Source: Paenibacillus_V sp046244365 (GTDB lineage Bacteria > Bacillota > Bacilli > Paenibacillales > NBRC-103111). From it: a stretch of 64,000 nucleotides of DNA. Of the stretch, positions 1 through 9,854 are shown piece after piece. The stretch lies in NCBI RefSeq assembly GCF_046244365.1, contig NZ_CP176395.1:7068001-7132000 (forward strand), read 5' to 3'. Under the pieces are notes generated by a model that did no database searches, was not told the DNA's origin, and saw only the letters and a program-made list of their open reading frames with translations. Within the stretch, counting starts at the first letter, position 1, and each line of letters opens with the position of its first letter. Position numbers and translations under genes: made by a program.

Positions 1-1701
1 GTTCTCTCCCTTCGTATCTCTGTAGCAATGAATATGCAACTCTGCCGTCATCGGCGTCGTAAAGTTGCTTATCACATTCAGCAATTGCGGATCGATATCG
101 TCGTTTCGCAAACAAACGTAGCGATGCTCGTCAGCCCCGCCTACAATCTCGATCCGATCGTCTCCATAGCGGTAAACGAAACTGCCAGCGGAATGCAGGT
201 ATAGATGATCCGCCAGACGAGAGCATCCGTCACTTTCGATGACACCACCCGGAGCGAAGCTGAACACCGTTTGCGCGAATAAATTCGGCATCTGTTCGGC
301 CTTCAGCTTTACCGTCAAGCCATCTGGCCTCAGAGCAATTCCGACACGCATTTCCAATTTGGATATATGCGTCTTCTCTCGTCCTTCAAAGTTGAAATCA
401 AAAGCGGAACGACCTGTCCGACCAATACCCGCTCCTTCTACCGGACCGAAATAGGCACCCTCTACTTGGATCGACATTTCATAGCAGCCTTCGGAGCGCT
501 TCTCAAGCTTCGCCATAGGAACTCCCGCGATGCCGAACCAGCCTAACGACCAGCGAAGACCTACCATTCTCGCCTTTCCAAATTGAATACACAAAAATTC
601 GGGCTGCCCTGATACAAGGGTGACACTTAAATCTTCATGTCTATAACGAACCAGCGGCGAACCTGAATGGAAGGATGTGCGAACATAAGGCATTGAGCCT
701 GATACCGCCGCCTGACTGCCTTCGTTCAGCAGCACATCATAGGACAACGGAAGCGGAGAACGTTCTCCCGCTCCTTTCATCTCATTGGGAAATCGCATCC
801 AATAAAGCAACGGCAATCCAGGATTCGTTGCATATTTTAGCGCTTCGTCCGCGAGTGTTCGAAACATGTTGCTCTTTGTATGCGAGGCCATCAATGTGAA
901 GGCGATATAATATTCATCGCTTAGATAGAATGTCTTGCCACGGTCATGACGGCTGGAATATTCCGTTACGATGGCTCCGTCCGGGTGAAGCATATATTTC
1001 ATCATCTCTAAGTTGCTTGCAATCGGCGCTATCAAATCTTCATATTGAAATACTCTTGCCGCATGATAGAGGAAATTACAGCAGACGGCATTGTAAACCG
1101 CATTGCTTCGTTCCGTCCATTCGCCGGACTTATTGATATCTAGCCCCTCTGCGAAATAAGCGTCGGCACGCTCGCGAAGGCGCTCATCAGGAAAGATCTC
1201 AGACAGCAGGGCTAAAGCGCCGCAGATGACCCAGCGATGATTCGGTGTATGGATGCCACCTTTTAACAAGCAGGGAATTGTCCCATATAAAAATTGTTTC
1301 AATTTACCGCTTACCGCATGCGCTTCGGGCGCATCTACTGAAGCCAAAGCATGATAGCTCAAACTCGCAATGTGAACCGCGAAGCCTGTATCCGGAGGCG
1401 AATCGATATTGCAGTTAATGAGCGATATGCATCCGGAAGGATACTGCGAACGAAGCAAGTAATCGATCTGTTCCTCAATCACTTCTAACAATGCGCCGCT
1501 TCGGTACCATTTCGATTCGGGATGACTATATAGCGGTACTGTCATTTGCAAGCCCGTTTCGATCTGTACGTACATCCCTTTATACGCCGAATCGGGGATT
1601 TCAAATGCTCCTCTCCAATGGCTGCCGCTTTGCCGAACTTGGTATGATTCGATCTCTTTCCATTTCTTCTCAAGCTCTCTCATTAACCATTTTTCTTCCA
1701 C
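1..1701 (-). CDS. Large lyase-like carbohydrate protein, C-terminus cut by window edge
   Basis: The minus frame is open from a GTG at 1701 to base 1, giving 567 codons with no stop, so the protein continues outside the window. A GAAAGG ribosome site lies about 10 bases before the GTG. There is no signal peptide, so it is probably cytoplasmic. The N-terminal half is helix-rich, with aromatic and small-residue runs such as 'TPNHRWVICGALALL' and 'SNAVYNAVCCNFLYHAARV', resembling the (alpha/alpha) toroid of heparinase II/III-like polysaccharide lyases. The second half looks like beta-rich lyase C-terminal domains. The gene lies downstream of a sugar-binding lipoprotein on the same strand, which fits breakdown of an imported oligosaccharide. 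Fold and role are inferred; the family is not firmly recognised. Confidence 0.6.
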   Translation of the reverse strand, partial: MEEKWLMRELEKKWKEIESYQVRQSGSHWRGAFEIPDSAYKGMYVQIETGLQMTVPLYSHPESKWYRSGALLEVIEEQIDYLLRSQYPSGCISLINCNIDSPPDTGFAVHIASLSYHALASVDAPEAHAVSGKLKQFLYGTIPCLLKGGIHTPNHRWVICGALALLSEIFPDERLRERADAYFAEGLDINKSGEWTERSNAVYNAVCCNFLYHAARVFQYEDLIAPIASNLEMMKYMLHPDGAIVTEYSSRHDRGKTFYLSDEYYIAFTLMASHTKSNMFRTLADEALKYATNPGLPLLYWMRFPNEMKGAGERSPLPLSYDVLLNEGSQAAVSGSMPYVRTSFHSGSPLVRYRHEDLSVTLVSGQPEFLCIQFGKARMVGLRWSLGWFGIAGVPMAKLEKRSEGCYEMSIQVEGAYFGPVEGAGIGRTGRSAFDFNFEGREKTHISKLEMRVGIALRPDGLTVKLKAEQMPNLFAQTVFSFAPGGVIESDGCSRLADHLYLHSAGSFVYRYGDDRIEIVGGADEHRYVCLRNDDIDPQLLNVISNFTTPMTAELHIHCYRDTKGEN

Positions 1702-1731
1702 TTCGTCCCATCCTTTCAAGCGTCTTGGCAG

Positions 1732-1768
1732 AAAAAAAGCCGCAGATGCAATAAGCGCACAGCGGCTC
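1732..1768 (-). terminator. Rho-independent terminator after the binding-protein gene
   Basis: On the minus strand a GAGCCGC / GCGGC stem is followed by a run of seven T, directly after the stop of the solute-binding protein gene and before the GTG of the lyase-like gene. It probably separates their expression in part. Confidence 0.65.
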
Positions 1769-1781
1769 CTTCAAAACTCGG

Positions 1782-3377
1782 CTACTTCAAGCTGCCCTTA
1801 TTGCTGTCGTACCATTTCTGAACTTTTGCGTTAATCTCTTCCCCGCCCAAATTGCTCCATTCTTTCTTAAGCTCCTGGATGCCCCACTCTGGTGTCTTCG
1901 CTTTGCCGCCCATGGTGACCTGCGTAATCAGTTCCTGCCATTTCTTGGTGAATTGTCCGGCAACACTCGAGTACTCGTCTACTGTTGGCGGATAAGGGAA
2001 GTCTTTCCGGTACGGAGTGGATTCCGAAATTTTGAACATCTCTCCGCGCAAACGAGCGATCTTCTGCTGAATCGGATCATCTCCGGCCGCCGCCAGCATC
2101 GATTCCGCCGTCATTTTCTCTTGATTGACAATCCGATATTCGCTCATGAAGCCAACTTCTTTCTTGAACTTATTCGGATCCGAGATGACCGGCAGACCAT
2201 TCTTCACAACGTGGTCTTCTCCTTCTTTGCCATAAGTTAACGTTTTCCAGCCATCGTCAATCATCCAGTCTACAAACTTCATGCCCGCCTCAGGATCCTT
2301 GGCATTCTTATTCAGAATCGTTAAAAGGTAGTTTGGCTGTTCCTTCTGATAGCCGTTGGTTCCATACTTGGTCGAAAGCACGCCTACCGGCGCTATAACG
2401 GCATTGGGCTGATTTTGGAAAAATTCCGGATATAGTCCGTCCGTCATCGTTCCGAACATAAATCCGGCTTTTCCCGTTACCCATAACTGCTTCTGTCTTT
2501 CATAGTTTTGGTCCGTAACAAACTCTTTGTCTACCAAGCCTTCGTCGTATACTAACTTCCGGAAGGCAAGCGAATCTTCGTACCTGCCCGTGAAGAAGTT
2601 CAACGTCGCCTTTCCATTCTCAAGGAACCACTCTCCGCCGCGTGCCATGAACCAATCGTCAACGATTGCGCCATACGCTCCCGACATCGCAATCGCGGTC
2701 GTATCCTTCGCGTTATTGCCGTCAGGATCCTTGTCCCGGAAAGCTTTTGCTACTTCAATCAACTCGTCGACGCTGGTTGGCATCTTCAGACCCAATTTGT
2801 CCAGCCAATCTTTACGTACCCAAATTTGCGTTTGCGCCCTCGTCGGTCTCACGCTTGCAATAGCATACATTTTCCCATCAAAAGTAACGTACGGGAGAAG
2901 CTCCGGGTGCTTTTCAAGGTAGGCCTTGTATGACGTACTATATTTTTTGACATATTCATCGATAGGTTGCGCGACACCTTGACTGACAAAGCGCGCCAGC
3001 ATCGCCCGGTCGTAGGACGTAATCAAGTCAGGGGCTTGACCCGATGCGACCAATACATTAAATTTGTCCTGCTCTTCCCAGCGCGGAATGGGAGTCCACG
3101 ACACGTCTATCCCAGACTGCTTGTTGATCCAATCTGTCCACTTGTTTTTTTCATATGTGCCTTGATCTGCGGCTACCGCACCGCGATCATAGATGGATGC
3201 CGACACTTTTCCCGAACTCTTCTTAGGAGTGGACTGGCTTCCTGTTTCCGCCTTTTTTCCGGCATCTGCATTCCCCCCCGTCGCTCCTCCTCCCCCTTTG
3301 CTGCTGCAAGCGCTCGCCATGATCGATGCGGCAATCAAAGTGACGACGGTCATCGTCATCCCTTTTTTGTTTTCCAT
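1782..3377 (-). CDS. ABC sugar transporter solute-binding lipoprotein (LplA-type)
   Basis: This 531-residue protein begins with a lipoprotein signal: Lys-rich start, hydrophobic stretch and lipobox 'ASAC' near residue 24, followed by a Gly/Ser/Lys linker. The mature part has features of family 1 extracellular solute-binding proteins of the aldouronate/LplA type, such as 'WVRKDWLDKLGLKMP' and 'FRDKDPDGN', which also occur in the second binding protein of this window. It should capture an oligosaccharide at the outer membrane face and hand it to MalF/MalG-type permeases. No permease genes are next to it, unlike the set at 25.8-29.4 kb, so it may borrow permeases or its set lies elsewhere. AGGAGG lies 10 bases before the ATG. 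The divergent AraC sensor is its likely regulator. Confidence 0.88.
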   Translation of the reverse strand: MENKKGMTMTVVTLIAASIMASACSSKGGGGATGGNADAGKKAETGSQSTPKKSSGKVSASIYDRGAVAADQGTYEKNKWTDWINKQSGIDVSWTPIPRWEEQDKFNVLVASGQAPDLITSYDRAMLARFVSQGVAQPIDEYVKKYSTSYKAYLEKHPELLPYVTFDGKMYAIASVRPTRAQTQIWVRKDWLDKLGLKMPTSVDELIEVAKAFRDKDPDGNNAKDTTAIAMSGAYGAIVDDWFMARGGEWFLENGKATLNFFTGRYEDSLAFRKLVYDEGLVDKEFVTDQNYERQKQLWVTGKAGFMFGTMTDGLYPEFFQNQPNAVIAPVGVLSTKYGTNGYQKEQPNYLLTILNKNAKDPEAGMKFVDWMIDDGWKTLTYGKEGEDHVVKNGLPVISDPNKFKKEVGFMSEYRIVNQEKMTAESMLAAAGDDPIQQKIARLRGEMFKISESTPYRKDFPYPPTVDEYSSVAGQFTKKWQELITQVTMGGKAKTPEWGIQELKKEWSNLGGEEINAKVQKWYDSNKGSLK

Positions 3378-3497
3378 CTGTCTGTGACCTCCTGAACTGT
3401 ATTTGATTCGGAAAGCAATCCCGCTTCCGTTGCTATCACTATAAGAACATGGGTAGTTCTCTGACTAGCGACAAAATTGCAAGTTCGATTACATTTT

Positions 3498-3511
3498 ATC
3501 GTTTATACGAT
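3498..3511. promoter_or_regulatory. Short palindrome between divergent binding-protein and AraC genes
   Basis: The 243-base divergent spacer holds ATCGT-TTAT-ACGAT, five-base arms around four bases, roughly mid-way between the two starts. It is a candidate operator for the AraC-type sensor. No convincing -35/-10 pair was assigned. Confidence 0.3.
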
Positions 3512-3620
3512 ACATCGCAAAAAATGAAAACTCGAGCGGGAAATGTAACTTGCCGCCGTATCGTGCATTGATTTAAGATTAAAAAACATTTGGTTACCAG
3601 ACTTCATTGGAGGTGGCTTC

Positions 3621-5939
3621 TTGCTTAAAGGAAGATCCACACGGATTCAATTCGTATATGCTCTTTTTTTAATGTTCATTGTTTTATGTACAGTCATTGT
3701 CTCCTATTTAAGCGGTACGCAGCGATTGGAGCAAGAAGTAGTTCAATCCAATCTGAACATGCTCGATCAAATCAACAAACGAATCGAAAGCATGCTAAGC
3801 GCCATTGATCGGTCGACCATTCGTTTGCTCCAATCCAATGACGCCCAGTTTTACTACAATACAGCCCGTTCCCAGGAAACGAACTATTTGCTTCAACTCT
3901 ACAATGTTCAAAAACAGATAGGCCTCTTAAAAAATTCGAACTCCAATATCGCCTCCATCTACATGTACTCCAAACGGAACAATACCGTTCTTTCTGATGA
4001 ATTTCATCAATCGCTGGAGGATAAGAAAGCGGCGGAGTGGGTTACAGCCTATGCAGAGGATCCTTCTTATTACATATGGGTAACTCGCCCGCTTGAAGAT
4101 GAGAATCGCTCCTCGCAGCCTAATGTTACTCTGATTCGACATTTCCCTGCGGCGGAGAAACCGGAGAATCGAACCGGCATGATCGCCGTTAACATCCAGG
4201 AAGAAAGCTTGTCCCAAATGTTCTCGGACTTGAGGTTCAACGGCAACGGGAACGTCTTTGTGATCGATCGTCAAGGGATCATTCTATCGCATAGCGACAA
4301 AACAAAAATCGGTCAACAGTTTGCGTCGGATTTGCGCATGGAGGATATAGGGACGCGTAATGACAGCGGTTCTTTTCATTATACGAACGGCAAACAATCC
4401 GAATGGATTTTCTATGTCAATTCGCAATATACAGGCTGGAAGCTTGTCTACATCGTGGATCAGAAACAAGTAAGCGATTTGTTCCTGACGATCCGGAATG
4501 TATTAATCGCACTTGCCGCTTGTATGATCATCCTATCTATTGGCTCAGTCGTATTTTTGAATAGAAAGTGGTTTTATCCTGTCGAGCTTTTTATCAATAG
4601 CGTTGCGCAGCTGGTGGATAAACAGTCCGGTCACACCAAACGTCCCGGGGACAAACCAATCTCCACTGAACTCGGATCGCTGGAAAACCGCATTCGCAAT
4701 ATGGTTGCCAGCTATTCGGATGCGGAACGGCAGCTTCATGAAAACAAGCCTATGCTCAAGCTGCAAATATTGTTTGATATATTCGTAGGTCATCGTTTGC
4801 GTTATGATTTGGCCAAAACTTATTTCGATCATATCGGAATCTCGATCTACCCTAGCAACTTTCTCGTTATGACTGCCGAGCTGGATAATCGAATCACTCA
4901 TGAGCATGTGAATGACGTTAATTTGTATCTATATGCGATCAGCAACGTGGCCGAAGAGCTGATGAATGTGGAGGATCAGCCTTTATGCGGCGCTGCCGTT
5001 CAGATTAACGAATATCAGGTCGCCATACTCGTCAGCTTCAAAGACAATCATCCCGATTCAAATGAACGGCTGGCACGATCCTTCGCCCAATCCTTGCAAG
5101 AGGTAGTAACTGCCTATTTCAAACAGACGATCAGTATTGGCATCGGCTCTCACTATGAACAGTTCAGCGATATACGGCTCTCTTATCAAGAATCGCAACA
5201 ATGGATTCATTATAAAATGGTAGCCGGGCGCAATTCCATCATTACGCGACACGATATCACGGACGATTCAAACAGACTCCTACTTCTTTATGAGCTAGCC
5301 GAAGTTTTACTGGAAGCGGTCAAGCAGGTTGATCGCGAGAAAGCGTCTAAGGCCATTGACTCGATGTTCGGCATAATCGCTGACAGCAATATCATTCATC
5401 AAGGCATCGTTCAATTTGCCTTACAACTCATCTATCGAGCCGGAAGGGCGTCGGCAGACGAGACCATAGCAGAATATTTGAAAGCAAGCTATGTACGGAT
5501 CGAACAAAGCCTGGAGCATTGCGAAACGATAGACGATATGAAGCAGCGTCTTGCGGAAATCATGGACAATATTTTCGAAACGATGCTGGAGAAGCGAATA
5601 GCGAGAAAACGAACATGGAATGCTGTCGAAGAGATCATTGCGTACCTGGATAAAAATTACGGAAATACCGAGCTCTCGCTCAACTATCTTGCGGAAAAAT
5701 TTCATTTGAGCCCCGGCTATCTGAGCCGATCCTTTAAGGATTTCACGACGATAAACTTTATGGATTACTTGATCCAAATTCGAATGAGCGCAGCACAAAC
5801 CTTGCTAAATGAGAGCCAGCTTTCCATTAACCAAATTGCCGAGCAGGTTGGTTACGCAAATGTTACGAGCTTTATGCGCAGCTTTAAAAAAATCCACGGA
5901 TTAACCCCTTCCGAATATCGGAATGCTTTGAAAAAATAG
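3621..5939 (+). CDS. Membrane-bound AraC-family sensor-regulator
   Basis: The 772-residue protein starts at TTG, chosen because GGAGG sits eight bases upstream. It has a membrane segment at about residues 10-31, an extracellular region to about 285 of the Cache-like kind, and a second membrane segment at about 290-313. A long cytoplasmic linker leads to a C-terminal double helix-turn-helix AraC DNA-binding domain (about residues 670-771) with 'LAEKFHLSPGYLSRSFKDF' and 'IAEQVGYANVTSFMRSFKK'. This architecture is typical of Paenibacillus regulators placed beside sugar-binding lipoproteins; they sense a ligand outside and activate the nearby uptake genes without a separate kinase. It is divergent from the binding-protein gene at 1782-3377 and convergent with the secreted GH5. 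Confidence 0.88.
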   Translation: MLKGRSTRIQFVYALFLMFIVLCTVIVSYLSGTQRLEQEVVQSNLNMLDQINKRIESMLSAIDRSTIRLLQSNDAQFYYNTARSQETNYLLQLYNVQKQIGLLKNSNSNIASIYMYSKRNNTVLSDEFHQSLEDKKAAEWVTAYAEDPSYYIWVTRPLEDENRSSQPNVTLIRHFPAAEKPENRTGMIAVNIQEESLSQMFSDLRFNGNGNVFVIDRQGIILSHSDKTKIGQQFASDLRMEDIGTRNDSGSFHYTNGKQSEWIFYVNSQYTGWKLVYIVDQKQVSDLFLTIRNVLIALAACMIILSIGSVVFLNRKWFYPVELFINSVAQLVDKQSGHTKRPGDKPISTELGSLENRIRNMVASYSDAERQLHENKPMLKLQILFDIFVGHRLRYDLAKTYFDHIGISIYPSNFLVMTAELDNRITHEHVNDVNLYLYAISNVAEELMNVEDQPLCGAAVQINEYQVAILVSFKDNHPDSNERLARSFAQSLQEVVTAYFKQTISIGIGSHYEQFSDIRLSYQESQQWIHYKMVAGRNSIITRHDITDDSNRLLLLYELAEVLLEAVKQVDREKASKAIDSMFGIIADSNIIHQGIVQFALQLIYRAGRASADETIAEYLKASYVRIEQSLEHCETIDDMKQRLAEIMDNIFETMLEKRIARKRTWNAVEEIIAYLDKNYGNTELSLNYLAEKFHLSPGYLSRSFKDFTTINFMDYLIQIRMSAAQTLLNESQLSINQIAEQVGYANVTSFMRSFKKIHGLTPSEYRNALKK

Positions 5940-5979
5940 CATCACATGATCTTGATTGCCGGAATGCAAATTCCGGCTA

Positions 5980-6025
5980 AAAAAAGTACATGACCCAGCA
6001 GGTGCTGCCGGTCATGTACTTTTTT
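5980..6025. terminator. Bidirectional terminator between convergent AraC and GH5 genes
   Basis: Stem AAAAAAGTACATGACC pairs with GGTCATGTACTTTTTT around a GC-rich loop. A-run and T-run on the two sides allow it to work for both converging genes. Confidence 0.85.
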
Positions 6026-6042
6026 ACTAAGAGTTTCAAATG

Positions 6043-8997
6043 CTATTTTTCACCTGATTGATCGTGGGGTACCCACACAGTCGCCGAAGCATTCGTCATA
6101 TTTCCCGCGTTGTCGGTAACCGTATAAGTGATCGTATACATCCGCCCTGTTCCATTACCGGCTCTTTCCGCACGGAGCATAAAACCGGTATCGAAGGTAC
6201 CAAACTCCGCTCCTTGAATATCATTCGGCTGGTCTCCATCCCCCGAGCCGTTATCCGGTTCGTTGCTTGTAATAGAGGTGAGTATGATGGAGTTTATGGA
6301 GTTTACTCCCGATAAGCTATCGGTTGCGTTAACCGAAGCCATGATTGGTACAAGTTGATGATTGGGTGGCCAAAGCTTGTTCTTATCCAAAACCACTTTT
6401 AATGCCGGTGCCGTTTTATCAATCCGAACTGTGGCGGTATGTTTAGTTTCCACATTGCCTGCCTTGTCCACGCTCCAGTACATAAGCGTATGCGTGCCAT
6501 CGGCCGTGATCGTAACCTCTGTACCGGGTTGTTGAGCGCCACCATCCAGAGTATAGTAGGTATTTGCTACGCCAGAATCTTTATCGCTTGCTGTTAGCGT
6601 GACCGTTATGTCTTTGTTCATCCAATTTTCAGGAGCGTTGTCAATCGTAATCGGCGGTGTATTGTTAGGCGTCACGCTATTCGAAGGGGCCGAAGAATCC
6701 GAGTCGCCCACTCCATTCGTGGCGATCACCGAAAACGTGTAAGATGTCCCGTTCGTTAAATTCGCGATCGTAATCGGACTTGTCGTTCCCGATGCGGTCC
6801 CGACTGCAGTCGTTCCGTCCCATGCAGTAACGGTGTATCCTGTTATAGGGCTGCCGCCGTAATTCTGCGGGGCTTCAAAGCTAATATCGGCCTCGCCGTT
6901 ACCCGCCACGGACGATACATTTGTGGGTGCATCCGGCTCTCGCACATCACTATTCGCATTGATTCGAACTTCTCCAATTAACGGACTCCAGCTCTGCGCA
7001 CCTCCCGCCGTCCAGCCGACACGAACAAAATTAGCTGACTCTATATCGAGCAGGCTGTAGGACACTGCCGCCCAGCCTTGTCCGGGACGAGGTATCATCT
7101 TCACCTTGTCGCCTGCAGGAGTCCATTGTATGCCATCGATAGAGGTCCAAAACCTCAACAGCGGCGAAAGTCCAACCGTACGCCGGTCGCTTGGCGCATA
7201 GTAATATGCCGTCAGAACGATATCGGTAATTTGATTGGCTCTCCAGGTCATATAAGCGGAGTCCTTATCATTGCGCGCCGCGCGAGACGGATCCGGAATA
7301 AGGGGATTCACCCCATTGTCCATGCGCGTATTCGGCGAGCGGTCATAAACTTTACTGAAGTCATTCAGCGGATCGACAATCGTTATGCCCTTCTGCTGCG
7401 CCGCCTCTGACCAATCTCCACTAACTTGATTAAGATTGACGCCTTGTACGCGATACCAAGCGCCAGAAGGCGCATTCAAATCCGTCCAAGGCGTTTCATT
7501 GTCCGTAGCGCACGAATTGCAAACCATCGTCCATGGTCCGGAGGAACTCGTCGTCGAGCGCTGCACGATGTAAGCGGCCGCTCCGACAGCCCCTTCCCAA
7601 GCCACCACATTATCATTGCCCACCCTTTGAATAAGAGAGATTTTCGGTTTTGCAGGGATGCCTAGCGGAGGCTCGTTCACACCTTGCATGGTATAGGCAT
7701 GGGAGCGCAAACGGGCAACATCGGCGCGCATATTGATGGATACGCTGCGTTCATCAACGAGATCACCGGGATATCGCAGTGCGAATCCATCCGGATGCTG
7801 GATATAGCCGTAGTTGTCCGCATGCCCCCACAAGGACCAATAGGTATCGCCCGCAACGACTGGAGAATTCTCAATTAAAGTCAAAAAGTCGCTCAGCGTC
7901 GAAGCCGCGGTGCAAGGTCCGCAAAATCCATTAACGAACCCGTTCCTATTCCATCCGTATTCCCCCACAACCAGAACTTTGCCGGCTGTTTCCACCTGAT
8001 CAATCGCACTTTGAAGCTCCACTGTCTTCATTGGATAAGGGTGAATATTATAGATGTCTACATACGGGAGAGCGAGGTGCGCCGTAACATCGACAGGTAC
8101 CCGCTGCGCAGGATCGTTCGCCGGGAACGATGTGACCGGATTCACTAACAGATCATCTGTACCATCATAGACTAATTGCTTGGCGCCCGATTGCAGCTTG
8201 ATATGTCTGGACAACTTGTCGGTCCAGCTCGTCAGTACATCTCCCCACCATGTCCTCAGCTCATTGCCGGTTTCCCACGCAAAAATCGCTGGGTCGTCCT
8301 TCCATGCAATGCCGGTGTACCGATTGACATGGTTCAGAAGCTTGTCGACATATTCCTGAAAGAGATTCCATGTCCCCGCATCGGTCCAAAACTTCTGTGC
8401 CGGATCCTGGGTATTGGATATGCCTGCCCAGTTGGCAAAAAATTTCCCGCAACCCTGGTAATAGCATTGATCAGGCCGGCCCACCAAGGGGACAATCACT
8501 TTCAGATCATGCTCGGCGGCTTGAGCTAGGGCAAAATCCATGCGCTCCAAAGCCTCATTCTGCCACACATCCTTAGCGGGATGCCAGCACAACGCACAGC
8601 CGACGGACATGCCGAGCCCCTGCGCCCTGATCACGGTTGCCCCCATATATTTTGCCGTAGCGAGCTGATCTTTAACTTCAAAATCGCTCGGATAGCACAA
8701 GCCCGTCCTGTTGTCTATCGGATTCGGTTCCGAAGCGCAGCCCTCTTGCATGATGACCAAACCTAGCAGATTGGCGCCGGAGAACCGAAACGAAGCGCCA
8801 TTCAGAAGCAATTGGCTGCCCGATCGAGTTACATAATCGCCGGCATAGGTGGCATTGGCGACACTGTTAGTCAAATTCCATGCCAACTCATCGTTTGATC
8901 CGCCAAACTTCTGTGCGTTTGTATGTGAATAAAGAAAAATCTCAAAGATAAGCAAAAAAGCGAGGACTAGAGAAATCATTTTTTTGTTTTGAATCAT
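6043..8997 (-). CDS. Secreted multidomain GH5-family glycoside hydrolase (mannanase-like)
   Basis: This 984-residue secreted enzyme has a signal peptide (about residues 1-28) and a TIM-barrel catalytic domain (about 50-435). The GH5 clan-A signatures are clear: 'WETGNEL' at 241-247 gives the acid/base Glu246, and 'VVGEYGWN' at 343-350 gives the nucleophile Glu346. The overall pattern resembles beta-mannanases and fungal-like GH5 enzymes. C-terminal modules follow: a fibronectin III-like unit (about 440-540), a discoidin-like carbohydrate-binding region (about 545-690), another fibronectin III (about 693-790), an OmpL47/chitobiase-like unit with 'YWSVDKAGN' (about 790-875), and a final Ig-like repeat. 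No surface anchor or LPXTG was seen, so it is probably released. Exact substrate is not known. Confidence 0.85.
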   Translation of the reverse strand: MIQNKKMISLVLAFLLIFEIFLYSHTNAQKFGGSNDELAWNLTNSVANATYAGDYVTRSGSQLLLNGASFRFSGANLLGLVIMQEGCASEPNPIDNRTGLCYPSDFEVKDQLATAKYMGATVIRAQGLGMSVGCALCWHPAKDVWQNEALERMDFALAQAAEHDLKVIVPLVGRPDQCYYQGCGKFFANWAGISNTQDPAQKFWTDAGTWNLFQEYVDKLLNHVNRYTGIAWKDDPAIFAWETGNELRTWWGDVLTSWTDKLSRHIKLQSGAKQLVYDGTDDLLVNPVTSFPANDPAQRVPVDVTAHLALPYVDIYNIHPYPMKTVELQSAIDQVETAGKVLVVGEYGWNRNGFVNGFCGPCTAASTLSDFLTLIENSPVVAGDTYWSLWGHADNYGYIQHPDGFALRYPGDLVDERSVSINMRADVARLRSHAYTMQGVNEPPLGIPAKPKISLIQRVGNDNVVAWEGAVGAAAYIVQRSTTSSSGPWTMVCNSCATDNETPWTDLNAPSGAWYRVQGVNLNQVSGDWSEAAQQKGITIVDPLNDFSKVYDRSPNTRMDNGVNPLIPDPSRAARNDKDSAYMTWRANQITDIVLTAYYYAPSDRRTVGLSPLLRFWTSIDGIQWTPAGDKVKMIPRPGQGWAAVSYSLLDIESANFVRVGWTAGGAQSWSPLIGEVRINANSDVREPDAPTNVSSVAGNGEADISFEAPQNYGGSPITGYTVTAWDGTTAVGTASGTTSPITIANLTNGTSYTFSVIATNGVGDSDSSAPSNSVTPNNTPPITIDNAPENWMNKDITVTLTASDKDSGVANTYYTLDGGAQQPGTEVTITADGTHTLMYWSVDKAGNVETKHTATVRIDKTAPALKVVLDKNKLWPPNHQLVPIMASVNATDSLSGVNSINSIILTSITSNEPDNGSGDGDQPNDIQGAEFGTFDTGFMLRAERAGNGTGRMYTITYTVTDNAGNMTNASATVWVPHDQSGEK

Positions 8998-9256
8998 ACG
9001 CAGCCTCCAAATATTTCGAATAATTTAAGGCAGACCGCCAAAACAAACAACCGCCATCTAATTAAGGTTCATCATAGTTCATAACCTCCCCGTTTAAAAT
9101 TTACGTTGATGCCTATTACATGCTGCCGGAATGACTATAATCTATTGTAATCGCCACGACCAGTAACAACATTTGCGAACAAATAACATTTCTTGCATTC
9201 TGGTTCCAAAGCAAAAAAAGCAAGCAAACGTCAAAGATGCTACTTGTCATCAAACA

Positions 9257-9307
9257 TTGCCAAACGACCGAGCCGTCGTCCAGTCGCAGCCATGATTCGA
9301 AGCCGCG
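9257..9307 (-). pseudogene. Remnant of a metallophosphoesterase C-terminus
   Basis: About 17 codons read 'RGFESWLRLDDGSVVWQ', almost the same as 'RGFESWLRLENGAVEAQ' near the C-terminus of the phosphoesterase at 62662-63603. Nothing else of that protein is present and the frame runs on into unrelated sequence. It is a decayed fragment of a paralogue. Confidence 0.6.
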
Positions 9308-9320
9308 CTTTTTACACACG

Positions 9321-9366
9321 AAAGGACCTCAAATTCCACTACAAAGTGGAGGATGAGGTCCTTTTT
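9321..9366 (+). terminator. Terminator-like hairpin in decayed region
   Basis: AAAGGACCTCA pairs with TGAGGTCCTTT and an internal TTCCACT/AGTGGA pair extends the stem; a T-rich run follows on the plus strand. No intact plus-strand gene precedes it, so it is probably left over from a lost gene. Confidence 0.55.
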
Positions 9367-9442
9367 CTTGAAGAAATTCGCTTCTAAGTGGGGCTCAATA
9401 AATCACAAATTGATTTTGGGTCACTCGCTTCATTGAATTGTT

Positions 9443-9748
9443 TTATAACCGCATATCCATTCTTGGATGCATTATCGTAGCAGCTTTGTATTTGACAATC
9501 ATAACTGCAATTGTTAAATTAGCAAGATCAATCGCAGACCCTGTGTCATTTCTAAAATAAACAGTGACCGTATCTGTTGCCGTAACTTCTGCCCACATCC
9601 GTATACCGTTTAATGCACGGTTTATGGAGCAAACAACAGTATCACCCATAACCGCACCCGGTAGAGTTAAAGTAGTAGAAATCTGCGTATCTGTTGCAAT
9701 CGATCTTTCCGCATTACTTCCTGCCTTCCATTTGTCCGATATAATCGT
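9443..9748 (-). pseudogene. Fragment of a phage-tail/secreted beta-rich protein
   Basis: The frame is open from 9748 to a stop at 9443 and encodes about 101 residues ending in basic sequence. The part 'NGIRMWAEVTATDTVTVY' followed by 'NDTGSAIDLANLTIAV' resembles the C-terminal strand repeat common in small phage tail or spore-surface proteins. No ribosome site suits a start at the internal ATG at 9649, and the upstream part of the frame overlaps the tail of a different gene, so I read it as a truncated remnant and not an intact gene. Confidence 0.4.
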
Positions 9749-9800
9749 TCATTTCCTTCAGATACGTTTGGCCGAACTTCGAATGCCAGTCCCTGCCCGT
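9714..9800 (-). pseudogene. Remnant tail, possibly an ABC solute-binding protein
   Basis: A short frame of 28 codons reads 'KFGQTYLKEMNDYIGQ' and ends 'MEGRK' then TAA, which looks like the C-terminal helix of a binding lipoprotein. It begins directly after the TGA of the permease remnant upstream and has no start of its own. Identification is by pattern only. Confidence 0.35.
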
Positions 9801-9854
9801 TCACTCCTTCAACGATCCTAGCAGCGCCCCTTTGACAAAATATTTTTGCATCAG
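9801..9854 (-). pseudogene. Remnant of LplC-type ABC permease C-terminus
   Basis: 'LMQKYFVKGALLGSLKE' followed by TGA matches the conserved end of MalG/LplC-type permeases; the intact permease at 25768-26646 ends 'LQKYFVKGVMIGAVKG'. Upstream sequence no longer matches a permease and becomes AT-rich, with two imperfect copies of a CATTAAAGGACT motif at about 9873-9914. The rest of the gene was lost. Confidence 0.65.

Noticed and set aside
9116..9256. A frame continuing the phosphoesterase remnant
   Set aside because: Only the first part matches; the rest is hydrophobic sequence that has no likeness to the family.
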